Of a stretch of 64,000 nucleotides of DNA, positions 8,366 to 16,776 are shown one piece after another (the first letter of the stretch is position 1; the number at the start of each line of letters is the position of its first letter). The DNA is from Rhodanobacter sp. FW104-R8. GTDB taxonomy: Bacteria > Pseudomonadota > Gammaproteobacteria > Xanthomonadales > Rhodanobacteraceae. Position numbers and translations under genes: made by a program. The notes under the pieces were generated by a model. That model made no database searches, had not been told where the DNA came from, and worked only from the letters and a program-made list of their open reading frames with translations. Location of the stretch: assembly GCF_001617365.1 (NCBI RefSeq), contig NZ_LVJR01000011.1:1-64000 (forward strand). The letters run 5' to 3'.

Positions 8366-9099
8366 GGCGCGCACAGCTCCAGGTAGGCCTGGCGGCGGCG
8401 CGGGCTCAGCGCGAGGATGTCGGCCTCGCGCCAGTGGTAGGCGTATGCCAGCGTGTCCACGTCGCGCAGCATGTGCAGCGCCCACGCGTGCAGTTCCTGC
8501 CACAGGAAGCGCGCGACATCGAACGCCGGCTGCCAGCCGTGACCGCAGTCCGGGCAGCGGAAGGCCAGTTGCAGGTCGGCCTGCGGATCGGCCCGGGCCA
8601 TCGCCTGCGCGATCTCCATCTGCACGTCGTACGGTAGCTCGCGCACATCGCGCGATCCGGTGCCTCCCTCCGTGGCCAGCACGCAGCGTTCGAGCAGCAG
8701 GCCGCGCGCCGCCTGGGCATCGCCGCACTGCTCCAGCGCCAGCAGGTCGCTGCTGTCGGGCAGGCGGAACCGCACGCGGATACCACCGTGCGAGGCATGT
8801 TCCAGCACGGGCGCTGCGGCATCCGGCTCCGCCAGCCGCAGGTCGTCGCAACGAAACGTCGCCTCGACTGCGGCCGCGCATGCCGGGCAGCTCGCCACCG
8901 CGGCGATCTCGGCGCCGAACAGGCGTTCGCGCAGCTCGAGCAGCAGCGCGTCGCGCCGGCCCAGCGGCAGCGCCGCCCGCGCTTCGGCGGAGTATTCGTC
9001 GCAGCTGCAGCCGAGCAGCAGCAGCCCGCGTGCCGCGGCGGACGGGTCGCCCCCGCGTTCCCAGACCTGCAGCAGCTGCGCGGGCGTGGGCGTGCGCAT
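8362..9099 (-). CDS. Zinc-ribbon, baseplate-associated eCIS protein
   Basis: A 245-aa soluble protein with two CxxC pairs (C71/C74 in CPACAAAV and C182/C185 in CPDCGHGW) that can form one zinc ribbon. This resembles the T4-type baseplate or tail-assembly proteins found beside tube genes in eCIS loci. The C-terminus ends with ADILALSPRRRQAYLEL, a pattern common in that family. The gene starts 5 bp after the tube stop and overlaps the next gene by 4 bp. An assembly role near the baseplate is likely from context; I cannot say whether it is part of the mature particle. Confidence 0.78.
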   Translation of the reverse strand: MRTPTPAQLLQVWERGGDPSAAARGLLLLGCSCDEYSAEARAALPLGRRDALLLELRERLFGAEIAAVASCPACAAAVEATFRCDDLRLAEPDAAAPVLEHASHGGIRVRFRLPDSSDLLALEQCGDAQAARGLLLERCVLATEGGTGSRDVRELPYDVQMEIAQAMARADPQADLQLAFRCPDCGHGWQPAFDVARFLWQELHAWALHMLRDVDTLAYAYHWREADILALSPRRRQAYLELCAP

Positions 9100-9104
9100 G
9101 GCGC

Positions 9105-9632
9105 TCAGACGGCGGGCACGGTGAAGCTCGGCTCGGCCGGCTCCGACACGCCGACGTCGCGCTCCCAGCCCTCGTTCTCGAGCTTCAGGTGCTGGATCGC
9201 CACCGCATTCGCGTTCGCGTCCAGGTCGGGCATCGCCTGGTACTCCGACACCCAGCAGCGGTACAGCTTGTAGGCGAGTGCGAGCTGGCCGGCCTCGTTG
9301 TAGACCTCCAGGATCAGATCCTTGCGGAAGTCCTTCAGCGAGACCTCCGCGCCGAGCCCGGCGCCGAAGTTCCACACCTTGTTCGCCCACTTCTCGAACT
9401 CGGTGTCGTGGGTGACGCCGCGCTCGATGGTGACCGCCTCGTACTCGGTGCGCCCGGGCGACTTGCGCGTGCTGCTCGGGTCGCCGCCCTCGCGGTGCTT
9501 GACCACCTCGGTGGTGCGCTTCAGCCCGGAGACCTTGCTGACGCCGGCCACGTAGCGGCCGTCCCACTTGACCCGGAACTTGAAGTTCTTGTACGGATCG
9601 AAACGCTGCGCATTGACGCTGAACTGAGCCAT
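9105..9632 (-). CDS. eCIS inner tube protein
   Basis: A 175-aa protein of the phage T4 gp19/Hcp-like tube family (Pvc1/Afp1 type). It has the expected length and the typical opening FDPYKNFKFRVKWDGRYVAGVSKVSGLKR, followed by REGGDPSSTRKSPGRTEYEAVTIERG and the C-terminal IQHLKLENEGWERD. It polymerises inside the sheath to form the channel that carries cargo. Only one tube paralogue is present here, whereas PVC/Afp loci have several, so others may lie left of the window. It is 10 bp downstream of the sheath gene. Confidence 0.93.
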   Translation of the reverse strand: MAQFSVNAQRFDPYKNFKFRVKWDGRYVAGVSKVSGLKRTTEVVKHREGGDPSSTRKSPGRTEYEAVTIERGVTHDTEFEKWANKVWNFGAGLGAEVSLKDFRKDLILEVYNEAGQLALAYKLYRCWVSEYQAMPDLDANANAVAIQHLKLENEGWERDVGVSEPAEPSFTVPAV

Positions 9633-9642
9633 GGCGTTTTCC

Positions 9643-11253
9643 TCAGGACTGGATCTGGCCGGCCATCTGCTGCAGCTGGATGACCACGAACTCGGCGGGC
9701 TTGAGCGGCGCGAAGCCGACCACGATGTTGACGATGCCGAGGTTGATGTCGTTCTGCGTGGTGGTTTCCTTGTCGCACTTCACGAAGTAGGCATCGTTCG
9801 GCGTCTTGCCCTGGAACGCGCCCTGGCGGAACAGGTTCTGCATGAAGGCGCCCACGTTGAGGCGGATCTGCGACCACAGCGGCTCGTCGTTCGGCTCGAA
9901 CACCACCCACTGGGTGCCGCGGAACAGGCTTTCCTCGATGTACAGCGCGAGCCGGCGCACCGGCACGTACTTGTATTCGTCGGCGAGCAGGTCGGCGCCG
10001 CGCAGCGTGCGCGAACCCCACAGCACCGGACCGACCAGCGGGAAGCTGCGCAGGCAGTTCACGCCGAGCGGATTGAGCATGCCGTTCTCGGCGTCGTTGA
10101 GCGTGGCGGCAAGCCCCTGCACGCCGTTCAGCGCCGCGTCGATGCCGGCCGGCGCCTTCCACACGCCGCGCTGCGTATCGGTGCGCGCCATCACGCCGGC
10201 GACGATGCCGCAGGGCACGAAGCTGTCGAGCTGGCCTTGCCGCACCGGGTCGGATTCGATCACCCGCGGGAAATACAGCGCGGCGTTGCGTGCGGCATCG
10301 CCGTTGAGCCCGAGCGCGGTCAGCGCCGCGTTGCTGGACTGGGTGATCGCGCCGGCACTGCTCCATTCGGCGGGCGCGTCGACGATCAGCAGCGCGCGGC
10401 GATCCACGCAGAACGCCAGTGCGGTCTGGTACACGGTGACCGCGGTGTTACCGCCGCGCAGGTCGGGCGGAATGCACAGCAGGTTGAACAGGTCGGCCTT
10501 CTTCAGCGCATAAAGGCCGGTCTTCGCGTCCGGGCTGCCCAGGTACGCCGCGTCGTCCAGTACCGCGCTATCGGCGGCCTGGTCGGCAGGTGCGACGCCG
10601 GTGGAGGATTTGTCCTGCTCCCACACGGTCTTGCCGGGATCGGGATCGAGATGCGCCGCGGGCACGGTCGTGGCCGGCAGCGTCAGCGACGCCGCCACGC
10701 GCGCCAGCGACGAACCCGCCTTCAGCACGCGGTCGGCGCGGCGCGGGCTTTCCTTGACGGTGAGGTTGAGGAAACTTTCCTGCGCGCCGCTGGCCACGTC
10801 GCGTACGGTCAGGTTGAACAGGTCGGTGGTCGCCAGCCCGAAACGCGCCGCGATGTCGGCGGATACGCCGTAGTCGACGCGCGCGCGCAGCTGGTTGCCC
10901 CAGCTGCCGGCCGACGCGGCCTCGAGCGGCAGGTTCGCGATCTTGATCGCCGCCTTGGCCGGCTTGCCGCCGTTGGCCTTGTACAGCCGCACGATCACGG
11001 CCTGGGCGCCGCCGTTGAGGTAGAAGTCGCGCACCGCGTAACCCATCGGGTAGGTCGGATCGAGCTTGCCGAAATTGCGCTCGAAGTCGCCGTAGCTGTT
11101 GATGGTCACCGGGCTTTCCGCATCGGCGTCGGTCGGTCCGCGCGCGGCGCGGCCGACAAAGGCGGCGATCGACGTGGCCACTCCGGTGATGGTGCGCACG
11201 CCGCTGGGAATTTCCTCGATGTAGACGCCCGGATAGGTGAGCGCAGATGGCAT
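9643..11253 (-). CDS. eCIS contractile sheath protein
   Basis: A 536-aa phage tail sheath family protein (Pvc2-4/Afp2-4 type). The N-terminus YPGVYIEEIPSGVRTITGVATSIAAFVG is diagnostic. The C-terminal domain has the typical NCLRSFPLVGPVLWGSRTL and YKYVPVRRLALYIEESLFRGTQWVVFEPNDEPLW blocks and ends with QLQQMAGQIQS. The length is normal for the long sheath type. It contracts around the inner tube. It is the second gene of the sigma-54-promoted operon that begins with the small protein at 11568. Confidence 0.95.
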   Translation of the reverse strand: MPSALTYPGVYIEEIPSGVRTITGVATSIAAFVGRAARGPTDADAESPVTINSYGDFERNFGKLDPTYPMGYAVRDFYLNGGAQAVIVRLYKANGGKPAKAAIKIANLPLEAASAGSWGNQLRARVDYGVSADIAARFGLATTDLFNLTVRDVASGAQESFLNLTVKESPRRADRVLKAGSSLARVAASLTLPATTVPAAHLDPDPGKTVWEQDKSSTGVAPADQAADSAVLDDAAYLGSPDAKTGLYALKKADLFNLLCIPPDLRGGNTAVTVYQTALAFCVDRRALLIVDAPAEWSSAGAITQSSNAALTALGLNGDAARNAALYFPRVIESDPVRQGQLDSFVPCGIVAGVMARTDTQRGVWKAPAGIDAALNGVQGLAATLNDAENGMLNPLGVNCLRSFPLVGPVLWGSRTLRGADLLADEYKYVPVRRLALYIEESLFRGTQWVVFEPNDEPLWSQIRLNVGAFMQNLFRQGAFQGKTPNDAYFVKCDKETTTQNDINLGIVNIVVGFAPLKPAEFVVIQLQQMAGQIQS

Positions 11254-11289
11254 GGGATCGGTCCTCCGTCGTGAAAATTCGTGTCGCAG

Positions 11290-11568
11290 TCAATGCGGCT
11301 GCGGCGGTTTCGTGTGCTTGTTCAGCGCATACAGCACTTCGCCATCGGGCAACTCGTCGCGATGCAGCAACCCCTCGGCCACCAGCCGGTCCAGCACGTG
11401 CTCGATGCGCCAACAGCCGCTTTCGTAACGCTGCCGCGGCAGCCACCAGTTGACGATGCCGCGGAGCGTGTCGGCCGCCTGCGGGTGGCGATGCAGATAT
11501 GCGAGCACCGAACGCTCGATCTCGCCTTCGTCTTCCACTGCCGCCCTGGTGCACGGTTGCTTGGTCAT
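11290..11568 (-). CDS. Small winged-helix-like protein heading the eCIS structural operon
   Basis: A 92-aa protein starting MTKQPCTRAAVEDEGEIERSVLAYLHRHPQAADTLRGIVNWWL. The helical pattern followed by GCWRIEHVLDRLVAEGLLHRDELPDGEVLYALN looks like a winged-helix fold (recognition helix about 55-67, wing about 72-82). The ATG at 11568 has a strong ribosome site (GAGAGG) seven bases upstream; longer starts cross the promoter. It lies 36 bp before the sheath gene and just 30 bp below the sigma-54 promoter. It could be an autoregulator or simply a conserved eCIS helper; the sequence does not decide. Confidence 0.75.
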   Translation of the reverse strand: MTKQPCTRAAVEDEGEIERSVLAYLHRHPQAADTLRGIVNWWLPRQRYESGCWRIEHVLDRLVAEGLLHRDELPDGEVLYALNKHTKPPQPH

Positions 11569-11598
11569 GACACCTCTCTTGCATACGTGAGGGTTCAG

Positions 11599-11613
11599 GC
11601 AACGAACATGCCA
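11599..11613 (-). promoter_or_regulatory. Sigma-54 promoter of the eCIS structural operon
   Basis: On the minus strand this reads TGGCATG-TTCG-TTGC, a full match to the -24/-12 pattern with GG and GC separated by the required 10 bases. It lies about 30 bp upstream of the ATG at 11568, so the leader is short. An 18-bp palindrome is located 61 bp further upstream, with the same geometry as the promoter at 14228. Confidence 0.8.
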
Positions 11614-11674
11614 GCCGCCGGAGACGATGGAATGAACAGCGGCCGCGGTTTGGCCCGGAACATGGCGGAATCTC

Positions 11675-11692
11675 CGGGTCAAAACCGACCCG
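11675..11692. promoter_or_regulatory. Palindromic activator site, copy 2
   Basis: CGGGTCA-AAAC-CGACCCG, an 18-bp imperfect palindrome (6 perfect base pairs per arm). It matches the site at 14304-14321 in length, half-site and distance to the sigma-54 promoter (61 bp gap). It is the probable upstream activating sequence for the enhancer-binding protein encoded at 14365-15354. Confidence 0.7.
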
Positions 11693-11820
11693 ATTTGCAG
11701 GCGCAGCGGGAGCAACTGCACCCGGCCCGGAAGGCACGCACGCCGGACGCCGCGGACCATGCCAGCCTCCTCCCGACGATTGCCTGCGACCTCGCTCCGC
11801 ACTGCCCACCCTTCCCGCTC

Positions 11821-11844
11821 CGGGGCCTGCCGGGGCAGGCCCCG
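11821..11844 (-). terminator. Strong hairpin after the 736-aa gene
   Basis: Perfect 11-bp GC arms (CGGGGCCTGCC and its complement) with a 2-base gap, starting 6 bp after the TAA of the upstream gene. There is no T-run on the minus strand, so it may stabilise the 3' end or act as a partial terminator rather than a full intrinsic terminator. Confidence 0.5.
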
Positions 11845-11850
11845 GTCCGT

Positions 11851-14061
11851 TTACGGGTGCGGGACGGCTCGCTGCTCGGCCAAGGCAAATGCAATCAGCC
11901 TCGAGGCATCGAGCCCCAGACGCTCGTACCCGTTGGTCGCCTTGCCGTACACGTACAGGCTGGCGGCGAAGGCGGCGTTGACGCAGCCGCCGACCAGTTC
12001 CGCGGGGATGAAATCGCGTTGGTAATACCCGGCGGCCTTGATGTACGGCGCGCTGGTCGTCGCCGCACTGGCCGCGGCCACTTCGACATAGGGAGCCAGC
12101 GTCGAAGCCGTGGGCATGCCGTTCGACCCGCGCGTGATGCCGAAGCCGAACACGGCACGCTGGTTGGGATGGGCCGCCAGGTACCGTACATGCACCAGGT
12201 CGCCCGCCTGATAACGCAGGAAGCCGCAATCGTCGCTCGCCGCCACGCCGCCGATGCTCGGTTGCGGCAGGTCGGCACTCACACCGTTGTTGTCCACGTG
12301 CACGCGCAGGACATAGGCGCCACCCGCTTCTTCGGCCGCCGTGGACAGGCGGGTGGTGGTGCCGTCGGCATTGCGCGCCAGGAAGCGGAAGCTGCCGGCA
12401 CCGGGCATGACCTGGTTGCCTGCAGGATCGAATACCTCGATCTTGATCTCGAAATCGCCGGCGTCGTCGGTGGCGTTGTCGGCCGACAGCGGCGGGGCCG
12501 CGAGCAGGGTGTTCCAGCTCGCCCCCACTTCGCTCAGGTTGCCGCTGGTCCATTCGCGCGCGACGACGGTGGCCGGGTCGGTGCCGCGCGCCGGCGGGGT
12601 TTGCGGCTTGAATTCGAACAGGCCGCTGTGCGCACCGAGCGTGGCCGGGCCCACCGGATAGCTTTCATAGGTAGGTAGCCGGTCGGAATACTCCATCCGG
12701 TAGCCACGCGCCAATGGCGTATTGATGGGCGTCCAGGTCGGGTCGTCCGCACCGGCGTTCGGCGTGACGTTCCAGCGACGGTAGGCATAGCGGTAGTACT
12801 TGATGCCGCTGGAGGGGATGAAATACGAGTCGTCGTGGATGAAGTTCAGCGTGCCGCCGAACGGTGCGTCGTGGAGCCAGCCCAGCGAGGTGCCGGTCTG
12901 GTAGTCGATCAGGCCGTCGGGCCGTACCCAGCCAGCGGGCGCGGGCGGCGCACCGGGCGGAATGCCCCAGATCGGCGCATTCGCAATGGCGTAGGGCAGC
13001 ACGAACAGCGTGACGCCCGGCGGAATGTCGTAAGGCGGCTCCTCGCAAGCCACGGCGCGCGGCAGGTTGAGCACGACTTCGGTGCCGCAGGCATAGCTCC
13101 AGTACGTGCCGCAGCCGATGCCGGGGCGGTACACGGTGGTCCATGCACCGCCCTGGAATTGCTCGACCCAGAAATACAGGTCGGGATGATCCGCGCAGTC
13201 GTGGAAGATGAGCGCACCGAACCGCCCATCGTCATCGGCGTCCACCGTGGTCAGGCAGTCCACCTGGAAGTAGGCCCAGAGATACACCAGGTCGCACAGA
13301 TGGACGGCGATGAAACTGGAAAGCCCGACGAGCTGGGCGCGGGCGTGGGCCACCGAATGGGAAGTGGCCAGCGCGGAGGCCATCATGGCCATCGGATCCA
13401 CGGCCGAATCCGCCTGCACACGATGCTGCACCACCGGCGCCGCGTTCAGCGCCGCGGCGGGCGCCACACGACTCGCGGCGCGTGCCTGCATCAGCCCGTC
13501 GAGCGGCCCGGGCCCCGGGCCGGGCGGAAACGGCCGGGGCACCACCCGCAGCCTGTCCAGCAAATCGCCGCGCAAGCGCAGGATGTCGTGATCGGGCAGT
13601 TTCCCGATCACCAGTGGTATGCGGTCGACCTCGCAGATATGCACACGGGCGTGGCAAACCGGCAGTTCCCTGGTGCTGCCGTCCGGCATGGTGAAACGCT
13701 TCACCAGCCGCCCCCGCACGAAACACAGGCACCATTTCGGGAAGATGACGCTGGGGATACTCACATCCAGCACGGGCTCTTTCACCAGCAGCCGCGTCGA
13801 CTTGGCATAGCCACCCATGCGCCTGAGGGAGGCCGCGGTGGGCATCGTCTGGCCTTCCCCCGGACGCGGCCCGAGTATCACCTCCAGCATGCGCCCATCG
13901 AGTTCGGCGGGCACTTCCACCGTGGCGGCGCCATTTTCCACGACCCCGCTGCCCAGCAGCCTGCCCTGTCCGGTGAAGGCGTAGGCCTGCAACGGCGAGG
14001 TCTTGCCCTGGTCGCTGAACTTGACCTTGATTTGCAGTCGAACGGATTGCTCGGAATTCAT
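11851..14061 (-). CDS. Large unknown eCIS-locus protein under its own sigma-54 promoter
   Basis: A 736-aa protein that I do not recognise. It starts MNSEQSVRLQIKVKF at an ATG preceded by a perfect AGGAGG. Residues 1-100 look like a beta-sandwich of the carboxypeptidase-regulatory type (LQAYAFTGQGRLLGSG, AATVEVPAELDGRMLEVILGP). A Pro-rich linker follows, then a Trp/Tyr-rich central region (YWSYACGTEVVLNLP, WVRPDGLIDYQ) and a C-terminal Ig-like part. There is no signal peptide and no membrane segment. The gene is the first product of the sigma-54 circuit and is transcribed separately from the sheath operon. Candidates are a cargo protein, a tail fibre or an accessory shell protein; the Cys residues and beta-rich character favour an exported or particle-bound protein. 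Confidence 0.8.
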   Translation of the reverse strand: MNSEQSVRLQIKVKFSDQGKTSPLQAYAFTGQGRLLGSGVVENGAATVEVPAELDGRMLEVILGPRPGEGQTMPTAASLRRMGGYAKSTRLLVKEPVLDVSIPSVIFPKWCLCFVRGRLVKRFTMPDGSTRELPVCHARVHICEVDRIPLVIGKLPDHDILRLRGDLLDRLRVVPRPFPPGPGPGPLDGLMQARAASRVAPAAALNAAPVVQHRVQADSAVDPMAMMASALATSHSVAHARAQLVGLSSFIAVHLCDLVYLWAYFQVDCLTTVDADDDGRFGALIFHDCADHPDLYFWVEQFQGGAWTTVYRPGIGCGTYWSYACGTEVVLNLPRAVACEEPPYDIPPGVTLFVLPYAIANAPIWGIPPGAPPAPAGWVRPDGLIDYQTGTSLGWLHDAPFGGTLNFIHDDSYFIPSSGIKYYRYAYRRWNVTPNAGADDPTWTPINTPLARGYRMEYSDRLPTYESYPVGPATLGAHSGLFEFKPQTPPARGTDPATVVAREWTSGNLSEVGASWNTLLAAPPLSADNATDDAGDFEIKIEVFDPAGNQVMPGAGSFRFLARNADGTTTRLSTAAEEAGGAYVLRVHVDNNGVSADLPQPSIGGVAASDDCGFLRYQAGDLVHVRYLAAHPNQRAVFGFGITRGSNGMPTASTLAPYVEVAAASAATTSAPYIKAAGYYQRDFIPAELVGGCVNAAFAASLYVYGKATNGYERLGLDASRLIAFALAEQRAVPHP

Positions 14062-14227
14062 GACGGGCCTCCTGGATGACTGGTTCGGGTGGCCTGGCGA
14101 TCGACGCACCGTCGATTTCCAGGACATCGGTACCGACTCTGGGGCAGCCGATCGACAAGGCGCTGGCAACCGGCCTTCCGAACCCCAGTGGCGGGACGCT
14201 GTTCCGCACACGTGCGGGGGGATCGAG

Positions 14228-14242
14228 GCAACATGCATGCCA
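14228..14242 (-). promoter_or_regulatory. Sigma-54 promoter of the 736-aa gene
   Basis: On the minus strand TGGCATG-CATG-TTGC, matching the -24/-12 consensus with correct 10-base spacing between GG and GC. The predicted start is near 14217, giving a leader of about 155 bases before the ATG at 14061. It lies between the activator gene and its presumed target. Confidence 0.8.
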
Positions 14243-14303
14243 TCGCGAAAAGGCGATCGAATGGGCCGCCACAAGGACCCTTGGCAGCCTGGCTCGAAAT
14301 CAC

Positions 14304-14321
14304 CGGGTCAGCGATGACCCG
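14304..14321. promoter_or_regulatory. Palindromic activator site, copy 1
   Basis: CGGGTCA-GCGA-TGACCCG, a perfect 7-bp inverted repeat with a 4-base spacer. It is 61 bp upstream of the -24 element, the same as in copy 2. It lies 43 bp past the stop of the activator gene and has no T-run, so a terminator is less likely than a binding site. Confidence 0.7.
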
Positions 14322-14364
14322 TTTCGTCGGCGCGGTGGGAGGGTTTGTACCCGGAGCCGTGGAA

Positions 14365-15354
14365 TCAGTGTGGCCGGAACTGCTTGGTCTCGATGCCGTG
14401 CTTCAGCAGCAGCTTGCCGAGCTGGCGGCGCTCGGTGCCGGACAGGCGGGCGGCGGCACTGATGTTGCCGCAGGCCTGCTGCATCAGCCGGGTGAGATAG
14501 TCGTGCTCGAACTTGCGGATGGCATGCAGCTTGGCCGCGCTGAAACCGAGATCCGGCTCGCTGGCGCGGCGCCGCGCCAGCGACTCGGTGCCGGCGAACG
14601 CCGGCTCCGCCGCCACCAGCTCGGCGAAGCCGATGATGCCGCCTTCGGTGCCCAGGTAGGCGCGCAGCGCGACATTCTCCAGCTCGCGCACGTTGCCAGG
14701 CCACGCATACGCCAGCAGCGCCTGCAAGGCGTCTTCGCCCCACCGCCTGGCCGGCCCCCGCAGCCGCGCGGCGATGGCATCGACGAAATGCCCGGCGAGC
14801 AGGGCCACGTCGTCATCGCGCTCACGCAACGGCGGCAGCCGCAGATACAAGGCATTGAGCCGGTAATGCAGGTCGCGGCGGAAGCGGCCGGCCGCCACCT
14901 GGCGCTCCAGGCTGGCGTTGGTGGCGGCGATGATGCGCGCGTCCGACACCCGCGCCGCGCCGCCGCCCACCGGGCGGTACTCGTTGTCCTGCAGGAAGCG
15001 CAGCAGGGTCACCTGGCCCTTGTCCGAGAGCGTGTCGACCTCGTCGAGGAACAGCGTGCCGCCGCGCGCATGGTCGACCAGCCCGGGCTGGGCGGCCTTG
15101 GCGTCGGTGAAGGCGCCGCGGCCGTGCCCGAACAGCTCGTTCTCGATCAGGCTGTCGGGAATCGCGCCGCAGTTGACCGGAACGAACGGGTGGTCGCGGC
15201 GCGCACTGGCGTAGTGGATCTCCCGTGCCGCCAGTTCCTTGCCGGTACCGGTCTCACCCTCGATAAGCACCTGCACGTCGCAGCCGGCGTAGCGCTGCAA
15301 TTGCACGCGCACCGCCTGGACCGCCTTGGATTGGCCGAGCATGACCGGCATCAT
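14365..15354 (-). CDS. Sigma-54-dependent activator without receiver domain (PspF-like layout)
   Basis: A 329-aa enhancer-binding protein. The AAA+ domain fills residues about 5-235: Walker A GETGTGKE (33-40), ENELFGHGRGAFTDA (71-85), Walker B GGTLFLDEV (98-106) and the arginine-finger region RRDLHYRLN. A Fis-type helix-turn-helix is at the C-terminus (NISAAARLSGTERRQLGKLLLKHGI). No N-terminal receiver, GAF or PAS domain is present, so control must come from a partner protein or from expression level. The sigma-54 contacting loop reads GAFTDA instead of the usual GAFTGA. Its position directly upstream of two sigma-54 promoters with matching palindromes indicates it is the local eCIS activator. 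Confidence 0.9.
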   Translation of the reverse strand: MMPVMLGQSKAVQAVRVQLQRYAGCDVQVLIEGETGTGKELAAREIHYASARRDHPFVPVNCGAIPDSLIENELFGHGRGAFTDAKAAQPGLVDHARGGTLFLDEVDTLSDKGQVTLLRFLQDNEYRPVGGGAARVSDARIIAATNASLERQVAAGRFRRDLHYRLNALYLRLPPLRERDDDVALLAGHFVDAIAARLRGPARRWGEDALQALLAYAWPGNVRELENVALRAYLGTEGGIIGFAELVAAEPAFAGTESLARRRASEPDLGFSAAKLHAIRKFEHDYLTRLMQQACGNISAAARLSGTERRQLGKLLLKHGIETKQFRPH

Positions 15355-15861
15355 CCGTCCCCGAAGCCACCAGCAAGAACCACCGCACGCCAGCCATCGG
15401 CGCGCTGCGAAATCCCCCTGGTGCCCATCGCGATCCGGCCCTCGCGCACTGGATCATCGGCGACGATGGAGTATGCGCAGTTTCAGCGCTGCAGTCCAAG
15501 TCTGTTCTTGCTGTCGTCCCCGGCCGCTGTCGATGTAGTACCAGAACGATCACCGGCGTAGTACAGCGCCTTGTTTGCCCCCAGGAACGGTTGCCGGTCA
15601 CAGAACCGGCACTTCGTCGCGCCGCCCCCACGATGGCTGATGGCGCGGCAAGATGGCACAGATCGCCTCGCGATCGCGCCTGGACACGGGCGCGTTCGCG
15701 GCCGCTCGCGTATCCTAGGCAACCGTCGCCGCGTTCCTCCCGGCGCTCGCAAGGCACCGCGGCATGGCCGCTCTCCCCGCGAGTCTCCATCTCCGGCCTG
15801 CCGGATGGCCCGGCGTGCGACTCCCCGGCACCGATACTGCAACAACGCGAGACGACCGACC
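15355..15861. other. Divergent intergenic region, no gene seen
   Basis: About 500 bp between the eCIS activator (minus) and the reductase gene (plus). The open frames here are short and lack coding character. I saw no sigma-54 element, terminator or RNA gene. Promoters for both flanking genes should be here but none stands out. Confidence 0.6.
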
Positions 15862-16638
15862 ATGGTGGCAATGGCAACCGAGCACGTGATCGACGTGCGG
15901 CATTGGAACGACAGCCTGTTCTCCTTCCGCACCACGCGCGACCCCGGCTTCCGCTTCGACAGCGGCCAGTTCGTGATGATTGGCCTGGAGCAGGAGGGCC
16001 GCCCGTTGATGCGTGCCTACTCCATCGCCAGCGCCAGCTGGGAGGAGCACCTGGAGTTCTTCTCGATCAAGGTGCCCAACGGCCCGCTGACCTCGCGCCT
16101 GCAGCACCTCAAGCCCGGCGACCCGCTGATCGTCACGCGCAAGCCCACCGGCACCCTGGTGCTGACCGACCTCAAGCCCGGCAGGCACCTGTACCTGCTC
16201 GGCACCGGCACCGGGCTGGCCCCGTTCATGAGCATCATCCGCGACCCGGACACCTACGAGCGCTTCGACCGGATCGTGCTGGCCCATGGCGTGCGCCGGG
16301 TCGACGACCTGGCTTACGCCGACTACCTGGAAAACCAGCTGCCGCAGCACGATTACCTGGGTGAGCTGGTACGCGAGAAGCTGATCTACTACCCCACCGT
16401 GACGCGCGAGCCGTTCAAGAACCACGGCCGCATCACCGACGCGATCGTCGACGGCGCGATGGGCAAGGTCACCGGCCTGCCGCCGCTGAACCCGGACACC
16501 GACCGCGTGATGCTGTGCGGCAGCCCGGCGATGCTGGACGACCTGTGCGCCCTGCTCGACGGCCGCGGCTTCCACGCTTCGCCGCGCACGCGCGAGCCGG
16601 GCGACTACGTGGTCGAGCGGGCGTTCGTGGAGCGATAG
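15862..16638 (+). CDS. fpr: Ferredoxin-NADP reductase
   Basis: A 258-aa flavoprotein of the bacterial Fpr family, which exchanges electrons between NADPH and ferredoxin or flavodoxin, often in oxidative-stress defence. The FAD-binding motif RAYSIAS is at 51-57, the pyrophosphate/NADP motif GTGTGLAPF at 114-122, and the C-terminus ends YVVERAFVER, as expected for the subclass in which the tail covers the flavin. Length is typical. The start MVAMATEHV at 15862 was chosen because the longer frame upstream is Arg/Pro-rich noise; the Met four codons later is an alternative. Confidence 0.92.
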   Translation: MVAMATEHVIDVRHWNDSLFSFRTTRDPGFRFDSGQFVMIGLEQEGRPLMRAYSIASASWEEHLEFFSIKVPNGPLTSRLQHLKPGDPLIVTRKPTGTLVLTDLKPGRHLYLLGTGTGLAPFMSIIRDPDTYERFDRIVLAHGVRRVDDLAYADYLENQLPQHDYLGELVREKLIYYPTVTREPFKNHGRITDAIVDGAMGKVTGLPPLNPDTDRVMLCGSPAMLDDLCALLDGRGFHASPRTREPGDYVVERAFVER

Positions 16639-16647
16639 GCGAGAGCG

Positions 16648-16720
16648 AGGAGTGAGAAGTAAGGAGTGAGAAGTGAGAGAAAAGCCGCGCGCTGTGCTTT
16701 CTCTCGCTTCTCACTCCTCT
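16648..16720. repeat. Short tandem and inverted repeat (REP-like hairpin)
   Basis: A 13-base unit (AGGAGTGAGAAGT) occurs twice (16648 and 16662). The second copy forms the left arm of a near-perfect hairpin, 16661-16684 against 16696-16720, around a GC loop. Similar GAGTGAGAAG repeats are common between genes in Xanthomonadales, from memory. It may act as a 3' stabiliser or terminator after the reductase gene. Confidence 0.7.
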
Positions 16721-16776
16721 CCACTCACTTCTGTTCCCATGCTCCAATGCCGTGACCCCGCCACGGAATCCGCCCG

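Noticed and set aside
14304-14321. Palindrome as terminator of the activator gene
   Set aside because: No T-run on either strand, and a matching copy at the same distance from the second sigma-54 promoter favours a protein-binding site.
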